Source: Gulosibacter chungangensis | Lineage (GTDB): Bacteria; Actinomycetota; Actinomycetes; Actinomycetales; Microbacteriaceae | Assembly (NCBI RefSeq): GCF_008831155.1 | Contig: NZ_WBKB01000001.1 | Coordinates: 496,001-560,000, forward strand | Direction: 5' to 3' | Length of the DNA: 64,000 bases | Shown here: one piece after another, positions 49,975 through 58,828 of the stretch | Layout: each line of letters begins with the position of its first letter | Position numbering within the stretch: the stretch's first letter is position 1 | Notes under the pieces: model-generated | The model's input: only the letters and a program-made list of their open reading frames with translations | What the model was told of the DNA's origin: nothing | The model's database searches: none | Position numbers and translations under genes: made by a program

Positions 49975-52008
49975 GTGGTGGCTCAATCCCTCACCGATCC
50001 CAATGCGGCGCAGCGGCTCGCTGTGCTCTTCGAGCCGCTGCAAATCGGTGCACTGACGGCAAGATCCCGCGTGGTCGTGCCGCCGCACTCTTCGGCAATT
50101 GGCAATCTGTGGGGTACGGATTCGGAAGCCGAGCAGGCAATCGCCTACTTGCGCCGCCGTGCCGAAGCCGGAGTGGCGTGGACCACTATGCCCGGTCGCA
50201 TCAGCAATGTGCTCGCTCCGGGCTTTGAACCTTCGGGGCTCAGCGCGGTGATCACCACGCAGTACCGCTTCGACAATTACGTGTCGCGAACCTCGCAGTA
50301 CGTCGATGCCATGCACGATGCGGGTGCGCTTGCCGCAACCCAGCTGACGATGAATGGCGGCTATCCGCATGCCCCGTCCACTCGGTTTGCGCAGAAGATC
50401 AACGCGCAGGCACCGCATGTGATTAGCAGTCACGAGTTGGACACCCTGATTGAGGAGTATCGCTTCTCGGCGGGCCAAGCCTTCCGCGCCGGTATCGATG
50501 TGCTCGAACTCCACATGAATCATGAGGACCTCACTGCCCAGTTCGTCTCGGCAAGAACGAACGGTCGTGAGGATGAATACGGCGGCTCGCTCAAAAACCG
50601 GCTGCGATTTCCGCTGGCGGTACTGCGGGCCGCTCGCGAGCAAATCGGCCCCGACCGGGTGCTCGGGGTTCGTTTCAATGGCGCGGATGAGTTGTTCTAC
50701 GACCTCGATGAGGGTGTCGAGATTGCGAACGCGGTTGCCGCGACCGGGCTGGTGGACTACTTCCATATCGTTCACGGATCAACCTGGGGTAACCCGAGCT
50801 ATATTCAGCCGCACTTCTTCGATCTCGGAAAATGGTCGACAGATGCCCGCGCGTATCGGCAAGCGCTCGACCTGCCGATCATCTATTCGGGATTGGTCGC
50901 GACCCCGGCCCGGGCGGCGGAGATTATCAGCTCCGGCGACTCCGACATGGTCGGCATGGCTCGCGCCCACGTTGCCGATCCCGACCTGCTGGTGAAGGCC
51001 AAAGCGGGTAGCCCGGCGCTCGTTCGCCCCTGTATCGGTGCGAATGACTGCATCAATCGCCGCTATGTGGACGGCCTCGCCTTTGGGTGCGCGGTCAATC
51101 CGCATGCCGCCGATGAGCGTGACGGCGATTGGCCCGCGGGTCGCACCGGACCACGCGAAGCGATCGTTGTCGGTGGTGGCCCCTCGGGGCTCGAAATCGC
51201 GGCGCTGCTGGCTGAAGCGGGCACCAGCGTCACGCTTCACGAGGCTTCGGATGCCCTCGGCGGCCAGTTGCGCAGCACCGCGCAGGCACCGTCCTGGGAG
51301 CGGTACGGCCAGTACCTCGATTGGCAACTAGCTCGCATCCAGCGACTCGGCATCGATGTGCGTTTGAACTCGACGTTCGATGAGGCCGCCCTCGAGCAGG
51401 TTGCTGACGGTGTGAATGTGGTCTTCGCCACCGGCGCCTCAGAGCGTCGCCCCGAGATACCGGGCGTTGACCTGCCACACGTCCACACCGCCCGCGAGGT
51501 GCTCGATCACAAGCTGGCGCTCGAGGGGAATGTCCTCGTCATTGCGCACGAGGATCACCTGGCCCCCGCAAGTGTGGCCGAGAGCCTGGCCGCCTCTGGA
51601 GCACGGGTGACGATGGCCTATCAGACCCACGTGCCGGCGCAGCTGCTGGGTCGATACAGCGTGGGTGCGGTGTTGGGCCGACTCGACGAGCTCGGAGTTC
51701 GTGTGGAGATTATGACCGAGGTGACCGCGATTCACGAGGGGCGCGTCTCCGCGCGAAACATCTACTCGGGCCGCGAATTCGAGCTGCCCGAGATTGATCA
51801 CGTAGTGCTGGCCTGCGGTGGCACTTCGGAGGCCGCACTCTTTGAACGTGCCCAGGCAGAGGGTCGGGTGCAGTCGCACATCCTCGGTGACGCCTATGCG
51901 CCCCGGCGCATCGTGTTCGGCACCCGCCAGGCACTCGTGCTCGCAAAACTGATCTGTGAACGGGCGGCATCCGAAACCCCACCCGTGGCGGCAGCGGCCA
52001 GTCGCTAG
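49975..52008 (+). CDS. Old Yellow Enzyme / 2,4-dienoyl-CoA reductase-type FMN–FAD oxidoreductase
   Basis: A 677-residue multidomain enzyme. Residues of about 15–345 form the FMN TIM barrel, with VLELHMNHEDLTAQFVSAR (178–194) and an NGREDEYGGSLKNR motif (196–209). Residues of about 395–660 hold a nucleotide-binding domain with GGGPSG (400–405). The iron–sulfur loop reads C353-I-G-A356-N-D-C359...C372: the second of the usual four Cys is Ala. It may reduce an enone or dienoyl-CoA using NAD(P)H. It follows the ferredoxin by 2 bp, so it may be linked to P450 chemistry. A long palindromic terminator follows. Confidence 0.9.
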   Translation: MVAQSLTDPNAAQRLAVLFEPLQIGALTARSRVVVPPHSSAIGNLWGTDSEAEQAIAYLRRRAEAGVAWTTMPGRISNVLAPGFEPSGLSAVITTQYRFDNYVSRTSQYVDAMHDAGALAATQLTMNGGYPHAPSTRFAQKINAQAPHVISSHELDTLIEEYRFSAGQAFRAGIDVLELHMNHEDLTAQFVSARTNGREDEYGGSLKNRLRFPLAVLRAAREQIGPDRVLGVRFNGADELFYDLDEGVEIANAVAATGLVDYFHIVHGSTWGNPSYIQPHFFDLGKWSTDARAYRQALDLPIIYSGLVATPARAAEIISSGDSDMVGMARAHVADPDLLVKAKAGSPALVRPCIGANDCINRRYVDGLAFGCAVNPHAADERDGDWPAGRTGPREAIVVGGGPSGLEIAALLAEAGTSVTLHEASDALGGQLRSTAQAPSWERYGQYLDWQLARIQRLGIDVRLNSTFDEAALEQVADGVNVVFATGASERRPEIPGVDLPHVHTAREVLDHKLALEGNVLVIAHEDHLAPASVAESLAASGARVTMAYQTHVPAQLLGRYSVGAVLGRLDELGVRVEIMTEVTAIHEGRVSARNIYSGREFELPEIDHVVLACGGTSEAALFERAQAEGRVQSHILGDAYAPRRIVFGTRQALVLAKLICERAASETPPVAAAASR

Positions 52009-52041
52009 CACTGCTCCCGCAGCGTAGCAACAGACACCAAG

Positions 52042-52085
52042 AAGGCCTGCGGGGTGCATCCGATCGGATGCACCCCGCAGGCCTT
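52042..52085. terminator. 44-bp perfect palindrome, bidirectional terminator
   Basis: Bases 52042–52085 are a perfect palindrome centred on CGATCG, and TT follows on the plus side to make TTTT. It lies between the converging OYE-type reductase and LLM genes. Confidence 0.87.
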
Positions 52086-52096
52086 TTCGACATCGA

Positions 52097-53131
52097 CTAT
52101 GGCACGAGTGCCTCGGACTGCAGTCGCGGCAGTACTTCTTCGCGGAACAGCCGCAGGGTCTTCAGCATCCGCTCGTGCGGGAGATCGAACCACTGCATCC
52201 GCAACACAATGTCGGTGACGCCCTGCGCTTCGAGCTCACGGAACTGCTCCACCGCGCCATCCGGATCGGTAAAGATATAGGCCTCGGTGGCCTTCTCCTC
52301 AGCCGCCTTCTCGTCGGTCAGCTGTGCGTAGTCCGCAGTCTTGTCCGGCGCGTTGTACTTGCCGTACTCGGCAGTCAGTCGCGTCCGAGCCTCGGCACCT
52401 TCGCGAAGCGCCTGGTCGCGGTCCTCATGCAGCACGAGTTCGCGGCGAATCATGAACCGATCGGTGGCCGGGTCGGCGCCATTTTCCGCGCGCGCGGCCC
52501 GATAGAGTTCGGCAGCCCGGGTCAGTCGCTCACCCGTGACGTGCGGCGGCACGATCCACGCGTCGCCGAGCTTCGCGGCCCGCTCGATGCCTTTCTTGTG
52601 GGCACCGGCACCAACAAAGATGGGCGGACCACCTGCCTGCACCGGCGGCAGACTGATCTTCTCATTGTCGAGCTGGAAGTACTTACCCTCATAGGTGACG
52701 GGTTCGCCACGCCACAGCGCCCGGATGATTTCGATCGACTCGGTATACCGACCGATACGTTCTTTCATCGGGATGCCGAACGATTCAAATTCGTTCTCGC
52801 GGTACCCCATGCCGAACCCGGCGCGGGCGCGGCCACCCGAAAGATTATCGAGCGTGGAGAACTCTTCCGCCACACCCGCGGGGTGCCGCAGCGGCAGGAT
52901 GTACATATTGGTGCCCAGCCCCAGGTCTCCCGAGTCCTCCACGAGCGCCGAGAGCAGGTGGACGGGCTGCAGGGTGGGCATTGACCCGAGATAGTGCTGC
53001 AGCACCCAGAGCGAGTCGATACCGCCGCGGGCTGCCTCTTGCGCCTGTTCGCGCAATTGCGCGATCCGCGACTGGACGTCGCTTCCCGGTGGGAAATCGT
53101 TCTGTAGGGCGAGTCCGAATCTAAGCGTCAT
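52097..53131 (-). CDS. LLM class flavin-dependent oxidoreductase (luciferase-like)
   Basis: A 344-residue luciferase-like TIM barrel. It shares with the 12087–13112 protein the LDNLSGGRARAGFGMGYRENEFESFGIPMKER pattern, the VTYEGKYFQLD segment and the GAGAHKKGIERAAKLGDAW phosphate-binding region. Cofactor choice (FMNH2 or F420) cannot be told, and no flavin reductase is near. CGGAGGAA lies upstream of the ATG. It follows the acyl-CoA synthetase gene by about 40 bp on the same strand, so it is probably the last gene of the CitE–MaoC–synthetase–LLM operon. Confidence 0.9.
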   Translation of the reverse strand: MTLRFGLALQNDFPPGSDVQSRIAQLREQAQEAARGGIDSLWVLQHYLGSMPTLQPVHLLSALVEDSGDLGLGTNMYILPLRHPAGVAEEFSTLDNLSGGRARAGFGMGYRENEFESFGIPMKERIGRYTESIEIIRALWRGEPVTYEGKYFQLDNEKISLPPVQAGGPPIFVGAGAHKKGIERAAKLGDAWIVPPHVTGERLTRAAELYRAARAENGADPATDRFMIRRELVLHEDRDQALREGAEARTRLTAEYGKYNAPDKTADYAQLTDEKAAEEKATEAYIFTDPDGAVEQFRELEAQGVTDIVLRMQWFDLPHERMLKTLRLFREEVLPRLQSEALVP

Positions 53132-53170
53132 TGCTTTCCTCCGTTGCAGTTGGTGAGTGAGTTGGTTGAA

Positions 53171-55282
53171 TTAGACCCGCGTGAGCGCGGGAGCCGAGTC
53201 GATACTGTGGCTGCGAACGAGGGCATCAACCACGAAGGCACCCTCGCCTTCCTCCCCGACGATGATCGGGTTGAGATCGAGTTCCGCAAGATCGCTGCAA
53301 GCCGCGGCGACCTCAGAGACCCGAGCGAGCATCCGCACCAGCGCGGCCACGTCTTTGGCACCGCCCCGATAGCCTTCGAGCAGTCGCGAGATCCGCAGCT
53401 TGCTGAGTGCCGAACGCACCGAGTCAGCTGATGCCGGGCAGGCGAGGAACACCTTGTCGTCCAAGAGTTCCGCGAGCACTCCCCCGGCACCGATCATCAG
53501 GATCTTGCCGAAGGACTGATCATCGACCACCCCGGCGATCAGTTCCACGCCGGAATAGGCCTTGGCGATCAGCTGGCCCTCGAGCGGCAGCTTGTGTTCC
53601 CGAGCCGCATCGGCAATCTCGCTGACCGCCCGTTCCAGTTCCGGCTGGTCCTTGACGCCCACTTTCACCAAGCCGTATTCAGACTTGTGCGCGAGCCCCG
53701 GAACGATGCCCTTGACCACCACCGGGAAGCCGGCGGCTGCGCGCGGCGCCTGACCGGGGGCAAGCACGGATTCTTCGCTAACTGAGATGCCGAGTTCCGC
53801 AAGCCAGGATTTGGCGGCCACCTCGTCGACGAGCGCCGAGGGGTCCACGGTGAGCTGCGCATCCACCTTGCTCGAATACACGATCGCCCGAGGACGATGC
53901 GCGAGTGCCCGGAGCGCCGCGACGGCGCGACCGGCGTTCTCGAACGAGGCCACCGGAGACTCGCGAAGCAAGTCATCGCGATACTCGGTGAGCCCTCGCG
54001 AGCTCCAGGCGGTCACGATCATCGGCACCTTCGAGGTGCGACAGGCAGCAATCACCGCGGGCATCAGCCTGGCCGAATCAAACTCACCCCAGGTCGGCAG
54101 CGCCACCACGACGACGTCAAACTCTGCCGAACGTTCAATTTCCCCGAATACGCTGCCGAGCAGGGTGTCGTCGCCGATCACCTGTCCGGTGAGATCGAGC
54201 GGATTCGACGGCGTCCCAAATCGCATCACCTTGCCGAGCCGTTCGGCGAGCTTGGCGGAGATTTCCGGCATCTGCAGCCCCGCGGTTTCGACCAGATCCG
54301 CAACGTACCCGCATTCGCCGCCCGAAGGCGACACCACGAGTACACGATCTCCGGCGACCTCGCCCAGCTGCTGCCGCAGGTACGCGAAATCGAGCAGCTC
54401 ATCCAGGCTTTCCACGAGCGTGACGCCCATGGCGCCGACAAGATCGCGGAAGACCGCATAAGAGCCTGCCATCGCCCCGGTATGACTCTGCGCGCTGCGG
54501 ACGCCCGCGGCGGTGCGACCGATCTTGATGCCGGCAATTGCCTTGCCCGCGGCTCGAGCGCGTCGCACCGCGCTGCGGAATCGCGGTACATCGCGCAGCT
54601 GCTCGATGTACAGCAGAATGGTGCGGGTTTCGGGGTCGTCCGCGAGCGCATCCACCACATCGGCAACATCGACATCCGCCTCGTTCCCGAGGCTCACCAT
54701 GGCGCGGACCCCGATGCCATCGCCCTGGGCACGGTTGAACAGGTTGGTGGCCATGCCGCCCGATTGGCTAATGATGGCGACATCGCCGGGGGTGTGCTCG
54801 ATGGTGATGTTGAGAGTGGTGACCGAGATCGCGTTCTCCACGGTGGAGAGCAGCCCGATGCAGTTCGGCCCGATGATGCGCATGTCGTGTTGCCAGGCGA
54901 GCTCGCGCAGGCGGTCCTGGGCTGCAGCCCCCGCCTCGCCCTCTTCGGCAAAGCCGGAGGAGTTCACCACGAGGTTCCGCACGCCAGCCTGGGCGCACTC
55001 TTCAACAAGCCCCGGCACGAGATCGGCCCGCACCAGTAGGTATGCGAGGTCTACTCGCTCGGGAACATCCGCAATCTTTCGGTAGCTCGGAATGCCGCGA
55101 ATATCCCCTTCTCGCGGGGTGATCGGATAGATCCGCCCGGCGTAGCCGGTCCGCAGGAGGTTTGCGAGGGGACGGCCATTGTGTCGGCCCGGATCCGCCG
55201 AGGCACCGATGATGGCAATGGACTGCGGTGCCAGCAGCGATTGCAGGACGAGCGCTGGGCGCGGTGTCGTGGATGCAGTCAT
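53171..55282 (-). CDS. ADP-forming acyl-CoA synthetase, fused alpha–beta type
   Basis: A 703-residue protein with the domain order of NDP-forming acetyl/acyl-CoA synthetases. CoA-binding Rossmann domain (residues of about 15–135, beginning SIAIIGASADPGR), two succinyl-CoA-ligase-like domains with the phosphorylated His267 in SAQSHTGAMAGS, and a C-terminal ATP-grasp domain (about 485–690) with PVVVKGIVPGLAHKSEYGLVKVGV and DLAELDLNPI. It forms or cleaves acyl-CoA with ADP/ATP. Followed by the MaoC gene 6 bp upstream in the same operon, it could activate a short dicarboxylic or branched acid. Confidence 0.92.
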   Translation of the reverse strand: MTASTTPRPALVLQSLLAPQSIAIIGASADPGRHNGRPLANLLRTGYAGRIYPITPREGDIRGIPSYRKIADVPERVDLAYLLVRADLVPGLVEECAQAGVRNLVVNSSGFAEEGEAGAAAQDRLRELAWQHDMRIIGPNCIGLLSTVENAISVTTLNITIEHTPGDVAIISQSGGMATNLFNRAQGDGIGVRAMVSLGNEADVDVADVVDALADDPETRTILLYIEQLRDVPRFRSAVRRARAAGKAIAGIKIGRTAAGVRSAQSHTGAMAGSYAVFRDLVGAMGVTLVESLDELLDFAYLRQQLGEVAGDRVLVVSPSGGECGYVADLVETAGLQMPEISAKLAERLGKVMRFGTPSNPLDLTGQVIGDDTLLGSVFGEIERSAEFDVVVVALPTWGEFDSARLMPAVIAACRTSKVPMIVTAWSSRGLTEYRDDLLRESPVASFENAGRAVAALRALAHRPRAIVYSSKVDAQLTVDPSALVDEVAAKSWLAELGISVSEESVLAPGQAPRAAAGFPVVVKGIVPGLAHKSEYGLVKVGVKDQPELERAVSEIADAAREHKLPLEGQLIAKAYSGVELIAGVVDDQSFGKILMIGAGGVLAELLDDKVFLACPASADSVRSALSKLRISRLLEGYRGGAKDVAALVRMLARVSEVAAACSDLAELDLNPIIVGEEGEGAFVVDALVRSHSIDSAPALTRV

Positions 55283-55288
55283 TGGTCT

Positions 55289-55759
55289 CTAGGCGTCTTG
55301 GGTTTCGTCGGCGGGGCGGCACATTGCCATACCCGCGCGCTTGCACTGGAAGACGATCTCGTCGCGCTGGTTGATTCCGCGGTGCTCAAACCACACGATG
55401 CCGCGTGTTGGGTCACTCTTTGAGAGGCGCTTGTCGAGGATGGTGGTTTCCGCTCGGAGGGTGTCTCCCGCGAAGACCGGGTTCGGGAATTTCACTTCCT
55501 CGTAGCCGAGATTGCCAAGCGAGGTCTGGAAGACGAGGTCGGGTACGGTCATCCCGCCTATGAGCCCCATGGTGAACAGGCTGTTTACGAGCGGTTTGCC
55601 GTAGGGCAGTGTTTTCGCGTATTCCACGTCAAGGTGGATCGGTGCGACGTTCATTGTGAGTGACGTGAACATCACGTTGTCCATCTCGGTGATGGTGCGG
55701 GTCAGCAGGTGCTTGATGACCTTGCCCGGCTCCATTTCCTCAAAGTAGAGACCCTTCAT
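55289..55759 (-). CDS. MaoC-family hydratase, mesaconyl/itaconyl-CoA hydratase-like
   Basis: A 156-residue single-hotdog hydratase. The catalytic region reads LTMNVAPIHLDVEYA, where Asn takes the place of the Asp in the usual GDxNPIH motif. The LTxN variant with a following HxD occurs in mesaconyl-/itaconyl-CoA hydratases, as I recall for the M. tuberculosis gene next to CitE. The ATG at 55759 has AAGGA four nucleotides upstream; a longer in-frame start at 55807 has no such site. Its position directly after a CitE-like lyase gene supports a citramalyl-CoA-type route. Confidence 0.88.
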   Translation of the reverse strand: MKGLYFEEMEPGKVIKHLLTRTITEMDNVMFTSLTMNVAPIHLDVEYAKTLPYGKPLVNSLFTMGLIGGMTVPDLVFQTSLGNLGYEEVKFPNPVFAGDTLRAETTILDKRLSKSDPTRGIVWFEHRGINQRDEIVFQCKRAGMAMCRPADETQDA

Positions 55760-55810
55760 TGCGTCCTTCTTCCTGTTGCTCTTGTCGCGGTTATCTTGTC
55801 GCGGCACCGA

Positions 55811-56701
55811 TTAGCGCGCGTTCATGCTTTCGAGTTCGTCGGCGTTGGCCAGCCACTGCTTGGCTTTGTCCACGTGGGCCTTATCGATGTGGCCGCCCTC
55901 ATAGACCACGGCACCTGCGCCTTCGGCTGCCGCGGCGTCGTAGGCCTTGATCATGCCTTCGAAGAAACGGCGACGTTCGGGATCGGGCCCGAACACCTCG
56001 TTAATCACCGGGACGTGGCTCGGATGGATCGCGATCTGCCCGCGGAAGCCAATCCGGCGACCGCGCAGGCAGAATTCTCGCAGCCCATCGATGTCCTTGA
56101 TCCGCTCCCATAGGCCCGTCATGGGATGCACGCCCGCGGCTCGAGCGGCGAGCTGTACGCGGGTGCGAATCGCGAGGGTTTCCTGGCCCTCATCGGTCCA
56201 TTCAAAACCGATTTCGCGGGCCACGTCGGCGTGCTCGGCTGTGGAGCCGAGAATCGATCCCACGCGGGGGCTTGCCGCGGCGATTTCTTCGACATTGACC
56301 ACGGCTTTGGCGGTCTCCATTGGGATGACGAGCTTGATGTCTTCGCCGCCGTTACGCGCTTCGAAATAGTCGAGCAGCGTTTCAAACCGGTGCACGTCCA
56401 GGGCCGTTTCGATCTTTGGGGCGAAGATCGCATCTACTCCCGGCCCCACTACCGCCTCCATATCGAAACCGGTTTGTCCGGTGGGAAGCCCGTTTACACG
56501 GACGAGCACACCGATATTGACACCCTCGCGACGGATGCGGTCGATGGATTCACGGACTTGGGCTCGGGCTTCGGGTTTAAGCTCCTCAGGAACGGAATCT
56601 TCCAGGTCCAAAGTGATGGCGTCAGCGCCGGAAGCAATCGCCTTATCAACCCACGACGTGCGGTGGCCCGGAACAAACAGCATGGAGCGCCATGGACGCA
56701 T
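55811..56701 (-). CDS. CitE-like CoA-ester lyase (HpcH/HpaI aldolase family)
   Basis: A 296-residue TIM-barrel lyase: RPWRSMLFVPGHRTSW start, ITLDLEDSVPEELK (metal-site Glu/Asp), VNGLPTGQTGFDMEAV, FAPKIETALD and IHPSHVPVINEVFGPDP near the C-terminus. The family cleaves 3-hydroxy-acyl-CoAs such as malyl-, citramalyl- or 3-hydroxy-3-methylglutaryl-CoA. A MaoC hydratase is encoded next (52 bp) and an acyl-CoA dehydrogenase is divergent, matching a route through methylsuccinyl- or itaconyl-CoA to pyruvate or glyoxylate plus an acyl-CoA. The exact substrate is inferred. Confidence 0.92.
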   Translation of the reverse strand: MRPWRSMLFVPGHRTSWVDKAIASGADAITLDLEDSVPEELKPEARAQVRESIDRIRREGVNIGVLVRVNGLPTGQTGFDMEAVVGPGVDAIFAPKIETALDVHRFETLLDYFEARNGGEDIKLVIPMETAKAVVNVEEIAAASPRVGSILGSTAEHADVAREIGFEWTDEGQETLAIRTRVQLAARAAGVHPMTGLWERIKDIDGLREFCLRGRRIGFRGQIAIHPSHVPVINEVFGPDPERRRFFEGMIKAYDAAAAEGAGAVVYEGGHIDKAHVDKAKQWLANADELESMNAR

Positions 56702-56762
56702 GGTAATCCTTTCCGAGTGACGACTCCGTTGCCGTCAATCTTGTTGCCCCGTAAGGGATAAT

Positions 56763-56788
56763 TTGATATGAATCATACACATAGATTC
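56763..56788. promoter_or_regulatory. Shared AT-rich motif TTGATATG...CATAGATT (site 3)
   Basis: TTGATATG (56763–56770) and CATAGATT (56780–56787) flank the palindrome GAATC-N9-GATTC (56770–56788) in the divergent region between the CitE-like lyase and acyl-CoA dehydrogenase genes. Both words also occur, fused, at 36250–36265. Confidence 0.45.
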
Positions 56789-56805
56789 TGCAACGGAGGA
56801 GACTC

Positions 56806-57993
56806 ATGACCGAACTGTCCACGCTCATGAACGAATTGTCCACGGAGGACGAGAATGAGATTCGTCACGCGGTTCGTGCGATCTGTCAGGACTTCCCTGA
56901 CGAGTACTGGGCCGATGCGGACGAAAACCACAAGTTCCCATGGGACTTCTATAAGGCCATGGCTGAGGCCGGTTGGCTCGGCATCACCACGCCCGAAGAG
57001 TACGGCGGTGGCGGTGCCGGTGTGCAGGCTGCATCCATTTTCATGGAAGAAGTCGCCGGTAACGGCGGTGGCTTGAACGCCGCAACCACCGTGCAGGTGG
57101 CACTCTTTGGCCTCGAGCCGGTCCTCAAGCACGGTACCGAAGAACAGCGGCAGCGCTTCCTCCCCGCTGCCATCGCTGGCGAGCTGCAGGTCTGTTTTGC
57201 CGTGACCGAGCCGGATGCCGGCACCGAGACGACCTCGATCACCACCACCGCGAGGAAGGTGGAGGGCGGCTACATCGTCAACGGCCGCAAGGTCTTTATC
57301 TCCCGCGCGCTCGAAGCCGACCGAATGCTGCTGATCACCCGCACGGCGCCAAAGAGCGCCAGCCCCAAGGTCACCGACGGTATGACCCTTTTCTTCGCGA
57401 AGATGGACCCGGAGCACGTCAAGATCAATCCGATCCCGAAGCTCGGCCGCAACGCAATCGCCACGAATGAGCTCGTCATTGATGACCTCTTCATCCCCGA
57501 TGAAGACGTAGTGGGCGAAGAGGGTAAGGGCTTCAAGTACCTACTTTCGGGCCTGAACGCCGAACGCATCATCGTTGCCTCGCTCTGCCTCGGCATCGGC
57601 CGCGCATCCCTGCGGAAGGCTGTGGAATACGCCAAGCAGCGCGAGGTGTTTGGTCGCCCCATCGGTATGAACCAGGGCGTGCAGTTCCCGCTTGCCGACT
57701 CGCTGGCGAAGCTGGATGCGGTGGAGCTTTTGATCCGCAAGGCGGCCATCCTCTACGACAATGGCCAGCCCTGTGCCAAAGAGGCAAATGAAGCCAAGTA
57801 TCTTGCAAGCGAGTGGGCCTTCGAGGCCGCCGACCGCGCGATGCAGTTCCACGGTGGTTACGGTTACACGAAGGAATACCACGTGGAGCGGTACTGGCGT
57901 GAGGTTCGTGTCGAGCGCATTGCCCCGATCAGCAATGAACTGGTGCTCGCCTTCCTGGGCGAAAAAGTTCTCGGGCTGCCGCGGTCCTACTGA
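56806..57993 (+). CDS. Acyl-CoA dehydrogenase
   Basis: A 395-residue acyl-CoA dehydrogenase, third in the window. Signatures are CFAVTEPDAGTETTSI, VNGRKVFISRALEADRMLLI, GIGRASLRKAVEYAKQREVFG and MQFHGGYGYTKEYHVERYWREVRVERI. The N-terminus has a short duplication (TELSTLMNELSTEDE). CGGAGGAG precedes the ATG. It shares its stop/start base with the downstream TIM-barrel gene (TGATG). Being divergent from the MaoC–CitE operon, it could be the dehydrogenase that supplies the enoyl-CoA for that pair. Confidence 0.94.
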   Translation: MTELSTLMNELSTEDENEIRHAVRAICQDFPDEYWADADENHKFPWDFYKAMAEAGWLGITTPEEYGGGGAGVQAASIFMEEVAGNGGGLNAATTVQVALFGLEPVLKHGTEEQRQRFLPAAIAGELQVCFAVTEPDAGTETTSITTTARKVEGGYIVNGRKVFISRALEADRMLLITRTAPKSASPKVTDGMTLFFAKMDPEHVKINPIPKLGRNAIATNELVIDDLFIPDEDVVGEEGKGFKYLLSGLNAERIIVASLCLGIGRASLRKAVEYAKQREVFGRPIGMNQGVQFPLADSLAKLDAVELLIRKAAILYDNGQPCAKEANEAKYLASEWAFEAADRAMQFHGGYGYTKEYHVERYWREVRVERIAPISNELVLAFLGEKVLGLPRSY

Positions 57994-58811
57994 TGTTCCA
58001 GGAGCGCTTTCTGTGCGCATCCACCATTCTTGAGGCGTCGATGCGCGAGCGTATCGACGCCTCGATGGCTGGTGGATACATGGGGCTCGGTTTGCGCCCG
58101 GGCCACGTCAAGCGGGCCGTCGAGGGAGAGCACCCTGTCACTGATCTTTACGGTGAGCTGCAGGCAAATGACCTCGAACTCGTCGAAATTGGTTTCATCA
58201 GCGACTGGTGGACCCTCGATGGGGACGGCAATGCTGTCTCTCTCAAGCACGAGCAGGGCTTGCACCGACTCAAAGAAGACCTCGGTGCCCGGCACATGAT
58301 GGCCATCGGCGGACCTCTCGGCGAGGGCATCGATGCCGCGGCAGCACGATTCGGGGCCATGTGCCGCCGCGCTGCACCGCACGGCCTTGATGTGGCGCTG
58401 GAATTTCTGCCGTGGACGGATACCAATACCCTCGAGAAGGCCTGGCAGATCGTTTCGGAAAGTGGTGAACCGAACGCAAAGATTGCCTTCGACACCTGGC
58501 ACTTCTTCCGCGGTGGTTCCACCCTCGAGATGCTGGAGCCGATCCCCGCCGATCGAATCGCGGTGATTCAGCTCAGCGACGGGCCACTAAATCCGGTCAC
58601 CGATGAGATGGACGCCACTTTCCATTCGCGTGCGGTCCCCGGCGCGGGCGAGTTCCCCTTGACCACGCTCTTCGACGCGCTCGCAGCGAAGGGTGTCAAG
58701 GCACCGATTGGCGTCGAGGTGCTCTCGGATGCCTTGCGCGAGCTTTCGTCCGTGGCCGCGGCAACGGCTGCCGCGAAAGCAACCGATCGATTCCTCGCGC
58801 AGTACCAATAG
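57993..58811 (+). CDS. Sugar phosphate isomerase/epimerase-like TIM-barrel protein
   Basis: A 272-residue xylose-isomerase-like (AP_endonuc_2) barrel. The strands carrying expected metal ligands are present: LELVEIGFISDWW, the Glu of VALEFLPWTD, KIAFDTWHFFRGG (Asp, His), VIQLSDGPL and IGVEVLS (Glu). The family includes sugar isomerases and dehydroshikimate or inosose dehydratases; the substrate is unknown here. It overlaps the acyl-CoA dehydrogenase gene by one base, so translation is coupled, which is an unusual pairing for this fold. A 40-bp near-palindrome terminator follows. Confidence 0.87.
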   Translation: MFQERFLCASTILEASMRERIDASMAGGYMGLGLRPGHVKRAVEGEHPVTDLYGELQANDLELVEIGFISDWWTLDGDGNAVSLKHEQGLHRLKEDLGARHMMAIGGPLGEGIDAAAARFGAMCRRAAPHGLDVALEFLPWTDTNTLEKAWQIVSESGEPNAKIAFDTWHFFRGGSTLEMLEPIPADRIAVIQLSDGPLNPVTDEMDATFHSRAVPGAGEFPLTTLFDALAAKGVKAPIGVEVLSDALRELSSVAAATAAAKATDRFLAQYQ

Positions 58812-58828
58812 CTTTATTAGCGTCAATA

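Noticed and set aside
49831-50775. 314-codon minus-strand frame over the ferredoxin and the OYE-type gene
   Set aside because: Runs across two real genes with conserved cofactor motifs; no domain seen.
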